Notes: generated from the sequence alone by a model not told the origin. A stretch of 23,947 bases of DNA from Neisseria sicca 4320 (GCF_000193735.1 NZ_AEPF01000063.1:1-23947); one strand, 5' to 3'. Shown: positions 1 to 7,364, counted from the stretch's first letter. Program-made: numbers and translations.

Positions 1-6
1 TTTTTG

Positions 7-26
7 CTATATCGTCTTTGATATAG
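7..26. terminator. Small AT-rich hairpin, possible tex terminator
   Basis: A 7-bp inverted repeat, CTATATC/GATATAG around a 6-nt loop, lies between T-rich sequence on the left and A-rich sequence on the right, so it could terminate transcription in either direction. It is about 90 bases past the tex stop codon on the minus strand. It sits at the window edge, and the stem is AT-rich and weak. Confidence 0.35.
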
Positions 27-112
27 AATAAAAAACGGGATTTTTTTTTACAATTTAATTTTATTTATTTGTTTCAAAACGGTTTTAATTTAAATAGCAC
101 TTCAGACTACTG

Positions 113-2386
113 TTACCGTTTCAACTTCGCAAACGCATCTGCCATCGCCGAATTGGTTGGGGCGCGGTCGTTGTGTTGAGGTTTTCGGTCGCGGCGTTCC
201 TGATGTCGGGTTTCAGATGACCTGTTGCCTTTGGTTGCGCCGCTCGGTTCGTCATCCAAGCGCATGGTCAGCGCAATCCGTTTTCTGGCGGCATCGACTT
301 CCAGCACTTTCACTTTCACCACGTCGCCGGCTTTCACGACTTCGCGCGGGTCTTGGACGAATTTATTGGATAGGGCGGAGATGTGCACCAAGCCGTCCTG
401 ATGGACGCCGATGTCCACGAACGCGCCGAAGTTGGCGACGTTGGAAACCACGCCTTCGAGTATCATGCCGACTTGCAAGTCGCTGATTTCGTGGATGCCT
501 TCGGCGAATGAGGCCGTCTGAAACTCGCCGCGCGGGTCGCGGCCGGGTTTTTCCAGCTCGGACAGGATGTCCAGAATGGTCGGCAGGCCGAAGCGTTCGT
601 CGGTGAAATCGGACGCTTTGATTTGCTTCACGCGCTCGCGGTTGCCTATGAGTTCGGCGGCGGTAATGCCTTGTTGCGCCAGTATTTTGGCGACGACGGG
701 ATAGGCTTCGGGGTGGACGGCACTCGCGTCCAGCGGCTCTTTGCCGCCGTTAATCCGCAAAAAGCCCGCCGCCTGCTCGAAGGTTTTTTCGCCCAAGCGC
801 GGTACTTTTAGCAATTTTTTTCGGCTGTCGAACGCGCCGTTTTCATCGCGGTAGGCGACGATGTTTTGGGCAAGGGTTTGATTTAAACCGGAAATCCGTG
901 CCAAGAGCGGGGCGGAGGCGGTGTTTACGTCCACGCCGACGGCGTTCACGCAGTCTTCGACCACCGCGTCCAGCGATTTGGCGAGATGGCTTTGGTTCAC
1001 ATCGTGCTGATACTGGCCCACGCCGATGGATTTGGGGTCGATTTTGACCAACTCGGCGAGCGGGTCTTGCAGCCTGCGGGCGATGGACACCGCGCCGCGC
1101 AGGGAAACATCCAAGTCGGGGAACTCGCGCGCAGCCAATTCGGATGCGGAATAAATCGACGCGCCGGCTTCGGAAACGACGATTTTGTGCAGCCCCATTT
1201 CCGGCATTCCGCGCACCAGTTCGCCTGCGATTTTGTCGGTTTCGCGGCTGGCGGTGCCGTTGCCGATGGCGATGAGCTTCACACCGTGTTGTTTAATCAG
1301 GCGCGACAGCGTTGCCAACATATAGTTTTCTTGATGTAAATAGACGATAACGGTATCCAGCAGCTTGCCCGTGTCGTCCACCACAGCGCATTTCACGCCG
1401 TTGCGATAGCCGGGGTCGAGGCCCAGCGTGGTCAGCCGTCCGGCGGGCGCGGCAAGCAACAAGTCTTTGAGATTGCGGGCAAACACGGTAATCGCATCGG
1501 TGTCGGCGGCTTCTTTCAGACGGCCTAAGGCTTCAAGTTCCAACGACAAAAAGATTTTCGCGCGCCAAGTCAGGCGCACGGTGTCGCGCAGCCATTTGTG
1601 GTCGTCTGAAATCTTGAAACGGCGGGCGATGATTTGTTCGTATTCGCTTTGCTGCGTAATCGGCGTGTCGTCGGGTTGGTATTTGAGCACGATGTTCAAT
1701 ATGCCTTCATTGCGGCCGCGCAAAACCGCCAGCGCGCGGTGGCTGGGCATGGCGCGCACGGGTTCGCGGTGGTCGAAATAATCGCTGAATTTTTCGCCTT
1801 CGGTTTCTTTGCCTTCAACGACTTGCGCGTGGATTTCGGCTTCGTTCCACAGCTTGTCGCGCAGTGTGCCGATGAGTTCCGCGTCTTCGGCAAACTGCTC
1901 CATCAGAATCGCGCGCGCGCCGTCCAGCGCGGCTTTGGTGTCGGGGACGTTTTCGTTCAGGTAACTCTGCGCGGCGGCTTCCACGTCCTGCGGCTGCTCG
2001 GTAAGCAACACGTCCGCCAGCGGCTGCAAACCGTGTTCGCGCGCGATTTGCGCTTTGGTGCGGCGTTTGGGCTTGTAGGGCAGATACAGGTCTTCCAGCG
2101 CGGTTTTATTGTCGGCGGCTTCGATTTGCGCCTTGAGGTCGTCTGAAAGCTTGCCTTGCTCTTCAATGCTTTTTAAAACAACGGCTTTGCGCTCTTCCAA
2201 CTCGCGCAGGTATTGCAGCCGCTCGGCAAGCTGGCGCAGCTGCGTATCGTCCAGCCCGCCCGTGGCTTCTTTGCGGTAGCGGGCGATAAACGGCACGGTC
2301 GCGCCGTCGTCCAAAAGTTCGACGGCGGCGGTGATTTGCGCGGCGGTGGCGGAGAGTTCTTGGGAGAGGATTTGGGTGATGTTCAT
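113..2386 (-). CDS. tex: Tex, S1-domain RNA-binding transcription accessory protein
   Basis: This encodes the 757-residue cytoplasmic nucleic-acid-binding protein Tex, close to the usual family length of 770-780. An N-terminal helical region is followed by a YqgF/RNase H-like domain beginning near residue 318 (TLGLDPGYRNG). Helix-hairpin-helix repeats follow (around LLARISGLNQTLAQNIVAYR and LKVPRLGEKTFEQAAGFLRI). A C-terminal S1 domain spans about residues 640-715 (VGMILEGVVSNVANFGAFVD, DGLVHIS), and a basic tail follows. Tex is known to bind RNA and affect transcription and toxin gene expression in other bacteria; its exact biochemical role is unsettled. The ATG at 2386 has no Shine-Dalgarno sequence. 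A DNA uptake sequence occupies that position instead, in the minus orientation TTTCAGACGACC. The gene runs convergent to nothing visible and has its own upstream region, so it is probably monocistronic. Confidence 0.96.
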   Translation of the reverse strand: MNITQILSQELSATAAQITAAVELLDDGATVPFIARYRKEATGGLDDTQLRQLAERLQYLRELEERKAVVLKSIEEQGKLSDDLKAQIEAADNKTALEDLYLPYKPKRRTKAQIAREHGLQPLADVLLTEQPQDVEAAAQSYLNENVPDTKAALDGARAILMEQFAEDAELIGTLRDKLWNEAEIHAQVVEGKETEGEKFSDYFDHREPVRAMPSHRALAVLRGRNEGILNIVLKYQPDDTPITQQSEYEQIIARRFKISDDHKWLRDTVRLTWRAKIFLSLELEALGRLKEAADTDAITVFARNLKDLLLAAPAGRLTTLGLDPGYRNGVKCAVVDDTGKLLDTVIVYLHQENYMLATLSRLIKQHGVKLIAIGNGTASRETDKIAGELVRGMPEMGLHKIVVSEAGASIYSASELAAREFPDLDVSLRGAVSIARRLQDPLAELVKIDPKSIGVGQYQHDVNQSHLAKSLDAVVEDCVNAVGVDVNTASAPLLARISGLNQTLAQNIVAYRDENGAFDSRKKLLKVPRLGEKTFEQAAGFLRINGGKEPLDASAVHPEAYPVVAKILAQQGITAAELIGNRERVKQIKASDFTDERFGLPTILDILSELEKPGRDPRGEFQTASFAEGIHEISDLQVGMILEGVVSNVANFGAFVDIGVHQDGLVHISALSNKFVQDPREVVKAGDVVKVKVLEVDAARKRIALTMRLDDEPSGATKGNRSSETRHQERRDRKPQHNDRAPTNSAMADAFAKLKR

Positions 2387-2392
2387 GGGGAA

Positions 2393-2405
2393 AGGTCGTC
2401 TGAAA
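2393..2405 (+). repeat. DNA uptake sequence, mucosa dialect
   Basis: The sequence reads AGGTCGTCTGAAA and lies 7 bases from the tex start codon, in the 5' untranslated region. Confidence 0.9.
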
Positions 2406-2489
2406 AAGTGATTATTATATCAATGGAAGAAGAGAGAGGAGGCGAAGATTGTGTTTTGAATATGAAGCTTAGTCCTGAACCTTCTGAAA

Positions 2490-2540
2490 ACAAAACGTCG
2501 TCTTGAAAACCCTAAATACAGTTTTCAGACGACGTTTTGT
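2490..2540. terminator. Inverted-DUS terminator downstream of tldD
   Basis: Two DUS-like arms form a stem of about 20 bp with one bulged base (ACAAAACGTCGTCTTGAAAAC at the left and its complement GTTTTCAGACGACGTTTTGT at the right) around a 10-nt loop. On the minus strand it follows the tldD stop at 2552 by 11 bases and ends in a T-rich run. Paired DUS commonly serve as intrinsic terminators in Neisseria. Confidence 0.75.
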
Positions 2541-2551
2541 TTTTACTTGCC

Positions 2552-3994
2552 TTAAATCTCACTGCCGCCGACGGTCAGTCCCGAATCAATCCGCAAGGTC
2601 GGTTGCCCGACGCCGACAGGAACACTCTGCCCGTCTTTGCCGCACACGCCGACACCGCTGTCCAACGCAGTATCGTTACCTATCATGGAGACGTGTTTCA
2701 ACACTTCAGGGCCGTTGCCGATGATGGTTGCGCCTTTGACGGGATATTGCAGTTTTCCGCCTTCGACCCACCACGCTTCGGATGCGCTGAAGACGAATTT
2801 GCCACTGGTGATGTCCACCTGTCCGCCGCCGAAGTTGACGGCGTAAATGCCTTTATCGATGGACGCGATGATTTCGTCGGGTTCGTAACCACCGTTTCCC
2901 ATAAAGGTATTGGTCATGCGCGGCATAGGGGCGGAGGCGTAACTTTCGCGGCGGCCGTTGCCGGTGGATTGCGTACCCATCAGGCGAGCGTTGGTTTCGT
3001 CCTGCATATAGCCGACCAAGATGCCGTCTTCAATCAATACGGTGCGGCGCGTTTCGTTGCCTTCGTCGTCGATATTGAGCGAGCCGCGCCTGTCGGCAAT
3101 ATCGCCTTGGTCAACGACGGTAACGCCTTTGGCGGCAACGCGCTCGCCGACTCTGCCTGAAAAGACGCTGGTTTCTTTGCGGTTGAAATCGCCTTCCAAG
3201 CCATGTCCGACCGCTTCGTGTAGCAATACGCCCGGCCAGCCGTTGCCCAAGACAACAGTCATTTCGCCTGCGGGTGCAGGGCGGGATTCAAGATTAATCA
3301 GGGCTTGTTTGACGGCTGAATCGACAAACTGCCGCACCAAAGTTTCATCGAAATAAGCCAAGTCGTAGCGTCCGCCACCGCCTGCGCTGCCCTGTTCGCG
3401 CCGGTCACCCTGTTTGGCGATGACGGTAACGTTCAGGCGCACCATCGGACGGATGTCGGCGGCGTGTCTGCCGTCGAGGCGGGCGATGTAAATCATGTCG
3501 TATTCGCAGGTCAGTCCCGCCATCACTTGCACAATGCGCGGATCGGCGGCTTTGGCAAGCGTTTCCACTTTGTTCAACAAGGCAACTTTGGCGGCGGAGT
3601 CGAGACCGATGATGGGATTCAGCGTCGCATGGACGGATTTACCGTGTGCAACGGATGGCACTTTGACAGAAGCTTCTTCACTTGCCGCGCCGATAACGCG
3701 GACGGCTTGGGCGGAACGGTTGATCGAATCGATACACAAACTGTCCGCATAGGCAAAAGCGGTTTTTTCGCCCGAAACAGCACGCACACCCACGCCCTGA
3801 TCGATTTGGAAACTGCCCGATTTGACGATACCCTCTTCCAAATGCCAGCTCTCAAAAGCAGTGCGCTGGCAGTAGATGTCGGCGTAATCGACGTGATGCG
3901 CGCCGATGATGCTCAGGCTTTTGGCGAGCAGCTCAGGGGAAAGGTGATTGGCTTCGAGCAAATCGCGCTGTACGGTAGCGTAAGTTGAGTGCAT
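2552..3994 (-). CDS. tldD: TldD, metalloprotease subunit (TldD/PmbA family)
   Basis: This 480-residue protein matches the usual TldD length of about 481. TldD forms a heterodimeric zinc peptidase with TldE/PmbA that, in other bacteria, degrades unfolded peptides and processes microcin B17 and the CcdA antitoxin. The zinc-binding HExxxH motif is present as LLHEAVGHGLEGD near residues 257-268. The C-terminal family signatures are also visible (MTNTFMGNGG, GGGQVD, VEGGKLQYPVKGATIIGNGP). No tldE/pmbA partner lies in the window. The start ATG at 3994 agrees with the family N-terminus. An uptake sequence sits 4 bases before the start codon, where a ribosome binding site would be expected, and a TATAAT box lies about 45 bases upstream. 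Confidence 0.96.
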   Translation of the reverse strand: MHSTYATVQRDLLEANHLSPELLAKSLSIIGAHHVDYADIYCQRTAFESWHLEEGIVKSGSFQIDQGVGVRAVSGEKTAFAYADSLCIDSINRSAQAVRVIGAASEEASVKVPSVAHGKSVHATLNPIIGLDSAAKVALLNKVETLAKAADPRIVQVMAGLTCEYDMIYIARLDGRHAADIRPMVRLNVTVIAKQGDRREQGSAGGGGRYDLAYFDETLVRQFVDSAVKQALINLESRPAPAGEMTVVLGNGWPGVLLHEAVGHGLEGDFNRKETSVFSGRVGERVAAKGVTVVDQGDIADRRGSLNIDDEGNETRRTVLIEDGILVGYMQDETNARLMGTQSTGNGRRESYASAPMPRMTNTFMGNGGYEPDEIIASIDKGIYAVNFGGGQVDITSGKFVFSASEAWWVEGGKLQYPVKGATIIGNGPEVLKHVSMIGNDTALDSGVGVCGKDGQSVPVGVGQPTLRIDSGLTVGGSEI

Positions 3995-3998
3995 GGTT

Positions 3999-4011
3999 TT
4001 CAGACGACCTT
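3999..4011 (-). repeat. DNA uptake sequence in tldD leader
   Basis: On the minus strand the sequence is AGGTCGTCTGAAA, ending 4 bases before the tldD start codon. Confidence 0.9.
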
Positions 4012-4036
4012 AAGGGCTGGATAAACTTGGGGCTTG

Positions 4037-4042
4037 ATTATA
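4037..4042 (-). promoter_or_regulatory. Probable -10 box for tldD
   Basis: There is a perfect TATAAT on the minus strand, 42-48 bases upstream of the tldD start. No convincing -35 hexamer is seen at 16-18 bases, so the call rests on the -10 alone. Confidence 0.45.
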
Positions 4043-4096
4043 CGGCATTTGTTATGGCTTTGGATGTGTCGATTGTTTGTATTTATAAGGGGTTAG

Positions 4097-4108
4097 GGTC
4101 GTCTGAAA
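4097..4108 (+). repeat. DNA uptake sequence
   Basis: A single GGTCGTCTGAAA between the divergent tldD gene and the RHH-PspA operon. Confidence 0.85.
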
Positions 4109-4181
4109 ACAAGAGGCGGATAGGGATGATTTCTCAGATGGGCCGGTATTTACATAATTAAACTGTTTTAAACATTGCATC

Positions 4182-4211
4182 TTGTCATTTCATGTTGTAC
4201 ATTTGTATTCA
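4182..4211 (+). promoter_or_regulatory. Candidate promoter of the RHH-PspA operon
   Basis: TTGTCA (4182-4187) matches the -35 consensus at five of six bases. Weak -10 candidates follow at 4204-4211 (TGTATT or TATTCA). A second possible pairing is TTGCAT (4175) with TACATT (4198). Either way, the -10 or start region falls on or beside the palindrome at 4202-4223. The exact transcription start cannot be fixed by eye. Confidence 0.35.
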
Positions 4212-4223
4212 AATGAATACAAA
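4202..4223. promoter_or_regulatory. Perfect palindromic operator candidate
   Basis: TTTGTATTC and GAATACAAA form a perfect 9+9 inverted repeat with a 4-base spacer. It ends 15 bases before the first gene of the operon, which encodes a ribbon-helix-helix-like protein. Proteins of that fold usually bind such palindromes and repress their own operons, so autoregulation is inferred here. It has no trailing T-run and lies in a promoter region, so a terminator is unlikely. Confidence 0.5.
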
Positions 4224-4238
4224 ACAAATCAAACGAAT

Positions 4239-4739
4239 ATGAATGCGACAAACCGTATCCCCGTTAGCGTGCGAATCACTCAGGAAGACGCTGATTTTAT
4301 TGCCGAATTAAAAATCGAAGGCGCGAATACGCCGTCTGAAAAAATCCGCGAGCTGCTCAAGCAGGCGCGTTTGGCGCATACGCAGACGCGCGATTACGGT
4401 TCCGCGTTGACGGCGCAGGAGCAGTTTTTCCAAGCGGCGAAACATGATGTGCTGCACGCGGAAAAGCAGGCGGGGGCGCATTCGCATATCGTCGCTCGCT
4501 TGTTTGAGCAGCTGCCCGATTTGGGCGCGACGCTTGCCGCCGACCTGCCCGAAGAAGCCGACCTCGACGATTTGAAAAAATACGAACGCGAACTGATGTG
4601 GCGCATCGTCCGCCTGACCGACAGCATCTTGCAACTCGCCGTAACCGGCAAAGGCGCGGCATACGACGATACCGTGCTGCAACAGCTTGAAAACACTTTG
4701 AAACTGGCGAAGATTGTGCAGCAGGCGGGCGAAGTTTGA
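4239..4739 (+). CDS. Ribbon-helix-helix-like DNA-binding protein, operon leader
   Basis: The product is 166 residues from the chosen ATG. The N-terminal 45 residues fit a ribbon-helix-helix fold: a short strand (RIPVSVRIT), helix one (QEDADFIAELK), then helix two after a turn (TPSEKIRELLKQARL). The rest is predicted alpha-helical (EQFFQAAKHDVLHAEKQ, LDDLKKYERELMWRIVRLTD, LQQLENTLKLAKIVQQ) and may oligomerise or sense a partner. The frame is open back to 4182, but that start would use TTG and read through the palindrome. The ATG at 4239 places the strand right at the N-terminus, as the fold requires, although no clear ribosome binding site precedes it. It is first in a tight operon with the PspA-family gene, so a local regulator is the best guess. 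DNA binding is inferred, not shown. Confidence 0.75.
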   Translation: MNATNRIPVSVRITQEDADFIAELKIEGANTPSEKIRELLKQARLAHTQTRDYGSALTAQEQFFQAAKHDVLHAEKQAGAHSHIVARLFEQLPDLGATLAADLPEEADLDDLKKYERELMWRIVRLTDSILQLAVTGKGAAYDDTVLQQLENTLKLAKIVQQAGEV

Positions 4740-4765
4740 GGCGTGAAGGAAAGGCTGAATGAAAA

Positions 4766-5332
4766 ATGGAGTACGGCAGTGAGAAAAGTGGACGCATGAT
4801 ACCCAAAATAAGCAAAACAGATTTAATTGCCGCCGTGATAATGCTAAGTGTACCACTGGTTTTAGTGGGCAGTACGATGGCACTAAGTCTGTTCCAGCCT
4901 GTACGTGAAGAAGCTGTGCACCTGAGTGGCGATATTCAATATATTCCACCCAAACGCCCTCCCTTTGCCGCACTGGAGTATGGTGGGAAGCATTATTCCG
5001 TGAATACTGCTCGGTTTGTTGACGGGCAAGGACTCAAGTTTTTCTATAACCACCGTCCGGAAAAAATCATCAGCATTGAAGGCTTCCGCTTCTATACGCC
5101 GTTAAGCTATCGAGACACGCCACAGGGTTTGGTGATACAGCAGATAGAATATGTAGAGAATGGCAGACATCAAGTGTTGGTTGTACCGCCGGAACAATTG
5201 GCTGTTGCATTGAAAGATAAGCGGCTTGAGCCTTGGTTTGACCGCTTGGTCTGTTATGGCATGTATCTGGCCGCTTGCGGCAGTTTGTATGTGTTTTATC
5301 GAAAAGAAAAACTGAAAGGAAAATCCAAATGA
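4766..5332 (+). CDS. Hypothetical two-TM membrane protein in PspA operon
   Basis: I do not recognise this family. The 188-residue product has a hydrophobic segment near residues 19-42 (DLIAAVIMLSVPLVLVGSTMAL). A soluble, probably beta-rich domain of about 110 residues follows (HLSGDIQYIPPKRPPFAALE, FKFF-like and QQIEYVENGRHQVLVV stretches). A second hydrophobic segment lies near residues 163-179 (LVCYGMYLAACGSLYVFY), and the protein ends in a lysine-rich tail. Two membrane spans with both ends in the cytoplasm and the central domain outside fit the positive-inside rule. The start is uncertain: ATG 4766 has GGAAAGG 11 bases upstream, whereas ATG 4796 (MIPKISK) gives a more compact protein. The stop overlaps the next start as ATGA, which implies translational coupling to the PspA-family gene. 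Confidence 0.8.
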   Translation: MEYGSEKSGRMIPKISKTDLIAAVIMLSVPLVLVGSTMALSLFQPVREEAVHLSGDIQYIPPKRPPFAALEYGGKHYSVNTARFVDGQGLKFFYNHRPEKIISIEGFRFYTPLSYRDTPQGLVIQQIEYVENGRHQVLVVPPEQLAVALKDKRLEPWFDRLVCYGMYLAACGSLYVFYRKEKLKGKSK

Positions 5333-5989
5333 GCGAAACCCTATCCCGCAGAGTGGGCCGTCTGGTGAGCGGTGGTTTTCATGCCCTGATTGATGCGGCG
5401 GAGAACCTTGCGCCTGAGGCGGTTATGAACGAGAGCATCCGCGAAATTGAGCGGGCGGTGGACGAAGTGCGTGCAGAATTGGGCAAAGTGTTGGCGCAGA
5501 AACACCTTGCCGCCAAGAAAATGGCGGACGAGAGCAACCGCCACGAAGCCATCGATGCCAACCTGCAAGCCGCCGTAGCCGCTGGGCGCGACGACCTTGC
5601 CGAGGCGGGCATCGCCGAACAAATGGACATCGAAGCGCGTCTGCCTGTTTTGGAAAACACCATCGCCGACTGCGCCGCGCAGGAAAAAGAACTTGAGGGC
5701 TTTATCGCCGCCTTGCAGGCAAAAAAACGCGAGATGCAGCAGCAGTTGCAAGACTGGCGCGCAGCAAAGCACGGGCGCGGGCAAAGCAGCGGCAGGCGGC
5801 AGCGACCTCAACCGCATCGCCCGTGATGCCGAAAAAAGCGGCAACGCCTTCGACCGCGTGATGGGTCGTCAAAACGCGGTGCACAGCAGCACCGATGCGG
5901 CGCAGTTGGCAAAATTGAAGGAATTGGAAGACTTGAGCCGCAACAACCGTATTGCCGAACGATTGGCAGCGTTGAAGGCGGGGAAATAA
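5329..5989 (+). pseudogene. PspA/IM30-family protein, interrupted by a one-base frameshift
   Basis: From ATG 5329 the frame encodes a long helical PspA/IM30-like coiled coil (LSRRVGRLVSGGFHALIDAA, EAVMNESIREIERAVDEVRA, QKHLAAKKMADESNRH). It then runs into a low-complexity basic tail and stops at 5826 after 165 residues. The missing C-terminal part is intact in the +1 frame, from about 5770 to the stop at 5989 (GGSDLNRIARDAEKSGNAFD, LAKLKELEDLSRNNRIAERL). The whole region is 661 bases, exactly 220 codons plus one base, so a single inserted base somewhere in 5755-5790 would explain it and would restore a normal 219-residue protein. PspA proteins bind stressed inner membrane and remodel it. The cause may be a true mutation, a sequencing error in a GC-rich run, or recoding; no slippery site is obvious at the break. 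Confidence 0.85.
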
Positions 5990-5990
5990 G

Positions 5991-6446
5991 ATGAATTTTG
6001 TTGATAAGATTCATGAGCTTGATGAGCAGATTGCTTACTACCATAAGATGTTGAATCACCATGCTTCATGGTTGCTGTTGTCGACTGTTGCGGTTTGGTC
6101 TCTTAGTGATAATCACCCCACTCCCGCAATAGTTGCTGCTATTTTAATCGTGGGATTCTATGTTGTTGTTATTACGGATGACTTGAAGGCAAAATATGAC
6201 GGAAAATTGATTGTGGATGTCTGGAAAATCCATATCAAAAAAGCCATAAAAATGCTGAAAGCAGAGATTTCGGAAGGTTGTGGAGAGTCGGAGCGGCAAA
6301 AACTCTTAGATTTATTAGAGGAGAAATGCCATAGCCGGATAAAGTTCAAAAATTCCCTCAAGTACCGCCCGTTTCTAATTGCATATATTTTTTGGGTTTG
6401 GATGTTTTATGAAAATTTGATTGCATTTCTTCGTTATATAAAATAA
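5991..6446 (+). CDS. Hypothetical membrane protein, last gene of PspA operon
   Basis: This is an unrecognised 151-residue protein. Hydrophobic segments lie near residues 26-60 (WLLLSTVAVWSLS and AIVAAILIVGFYVVVI, probably two spans) and residues 127-147 (PFLIAYIFWVWMFYENLIAFL). Between them is a charged helical stretch of about 60 residues (VWKIHIKKAIKMLKAEI, SERQKLLDLLEEKCHSR) that should lie on one face of the membrane. The start codon follows the stop of the PspA reading frame by one base, so the two are almost certainly co-transcribed and coupled. The gene is visibly more AT-rich than the PspA gene before it. An inverted-DUS terminator follows directly. Confidence 0.8.
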   Translation: MNFVDKIHELDEQIAYYHKMLNHHASWLLLSTVAVWSLSDNHPTPAIVAAILIVGFYVVVITDDLKAKYDGKLIVDVWKIHIKKAIKMLKAEISEGCGESERQKLLDLLEEKCHSRIKFKNSLKYRPFLIAYIFWVWMFYENLIAFLRYIK

Positions 6447-6452
6447 ACCAAG

Positions 6453-6492
6453 TTTTCAGACGACCCTCTCTATCGGAAAGGTCGTCTGAAAA
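6453..6492. terminator. Bidirectional inverted-DUS terminator
   Basis: TTTTCAGACGACC (6453-6465) pairs with GGTCGTCTGAAAA (6480-6492) over 13 bp with a 14-nt loop. It separates two convergent transcription units, the PspA operon from the left and the PepSY-like pair from the right, and can serve both. Confidence 0.75.
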
Positions 6493-6539
6493 GCAAAACG
6501 CCGCGCGGAGCTTGTCCTTGCGGCGTATGGCGGAACAAA

Positions 6540-6965
6540 TCAGTAGTCGATGCGTTCGCTGATGATGCGTAAATCCGGCCATGAGAAAACGATGTCGTAT
6601 TCACGTCCGTTTTTGAAGGCTTCGGCTTTCAATACGGGGCGGCCGCGGCGGTCATCGGCTTCGATTTCGTGAACTTGGTAGCCGCGTCGTTCGAGAATCC
6701 GCATCACTTGTGCGCGTTTTTGCTCGAAAGACGGATCGCTGTAAATTTGGTGTTCGATGTAGTCGTCATCGTAATACTTGCCGTCGCGGTAACGGTAGTC
6801 GTCATAACGGTCGTAATCGCGCTCATAACGGTCATCATAGCGGTCGTCGTAACGGTCATAACGCTGTTCGTAGCGGTCGGCACGGTAGTCGTCGTAAGGG
6901 TAAGGGGCGGCGCAAGCGGTCAGTGCGATGCTGCCTAAGAGTAATGCCGGTAAGAGTTTTTTCAT
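6540..6965 (-). CDS. Tyr/Asp/Arg-rich lipoprotein with PepSY-like domain
   Basis: This 141-residue precursor starts with a lipoprotein signal peptide whose lipobox is LTAC (cysteine at residue 18), so it should be exported and lipidated. Residues about 22-70 are low-complexity repeats of the RYDRYDD type, encoded by imperfect short tandem DNA repeats. The C-terminal 60 residues form a compact alpha/beta unit (AQVMRILERRGYQVHEIEAD, RPVLKAEAFKNGREYDIVFS, PDLRIISERID) resembling a PepSY-type domain. PepSY domains are often found in periplasmic inhibitors or stress proteins, but no ligand can be named here. The ribosome binding site AAGGAT precedes the start. The gene is second in a minus-strand pair with a paralogue 54 bases upstream and ends at the shared terminator. 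Confidence 0.85.
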   Translation of the reverse strand: MKKLLPALLLGSIALTACAAPYPYDDYRADRYEQRYDRYDDRYDDRYERDYDRYDDYRYRDGKYYDDDYIEHQIYSDPSFEQKRAQVMRILERRGYQVHEIEADDRRGRPVLKAEAFKNGREYDIVFSWPDLRIISERIDY

Positions 6966-7019
6966 GTCGTATCCTTTCGGGACGTGGGGTAAGTCAAATC
7001 AAGAATATTCGGAAGCGGA

Positions 7020-7364
7020 TTATAAATCGACGCGTTCTACGAGAATGTTTAAATCGGGATAAGACATCACGATTTTGTATTCCAAGCTGCCTTTGTAGGC
7101 CTCAAATTCCAAAACGGGTCTTGCCCAATAGAGGTCGGTGTCGGAATCGTGGACTTCGTAGCCCCTGCTGTGCAGGATGGACAAAGCGCGGTCGTGGTGT
7201 TGTGCGAACGCCGGGTCTGTCTCCATGCGGTATTGGGCGTAGTCTTCGTAAAGGTCAAAACCTTCTGCTGCAAGAAAAATGGCGCAAACAGCGGCGACAG
7301 GAAGCAGCAATTTTTTCAAAAGCGGTTTGGACGGTTTTGTATATTGCGACTGAGAATGTTTCAT
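7020..7364 (-). CDS. Membrane-anchored PepSY-like paralogue
   Basis: The 114-residue product has a basic N-terminus and one hydrophobic segment (residues about 18-36, KLLLPVAAVCAIFLAAEGF). There is no lipobox cysteine in a proper context, so it is probably an uncleaved signal anchor or an ordinary Sec signal. The C-terminal 75 residues align with the downstream lipoprotein: SILHSRGYEVHDSDTD matches RILERRGYQVHEIEAD, LEFEAYKGSLEYKIVMSYPD matches the KAEAFKNGREYDIVFSWPD region, and both end ERVDL or ERIDY. The two genes are therefore a tandem duplication that diverged, with the Tyr/Asp-rich linker present only in the downstream copy. The ribosome binding site AGGGAA lies 4 bases before the start. 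Confidence 0.85.
   Translation of the reverse strand: MKHSQSQYTKPSKPLLKKLLLPVAAVCAIFLAAEGFDLYEDYAQYRMETDPAFAQHHDRALSILHSRGYEVHDSDTDLYWARPVLEFEAYKGSLEYKIVMSYPDLNILVERVDL

Noticed and set aside
4182..4238. TTG start for the RHH-like protein
   Set aside because: It would translate the palindrome and place 19 extra residues before the strand of the RHH fold; the ATG at 4239 fits better.
4766..4795. Certain choice of start for the two-TM protein
   Set aside because: Both 4766 and 4796 are possible; the spacing to GGAAAGG slightly favours 4766, so I did not treat the shorter form as established.
5721..5727. Programmed frameshift at the A7 run in the PspA gene
   Set aside because: A shift there would read 40 bases in the wrong frame before reaching the conserved C-terminal segment; the break fits better around 5755-5790.
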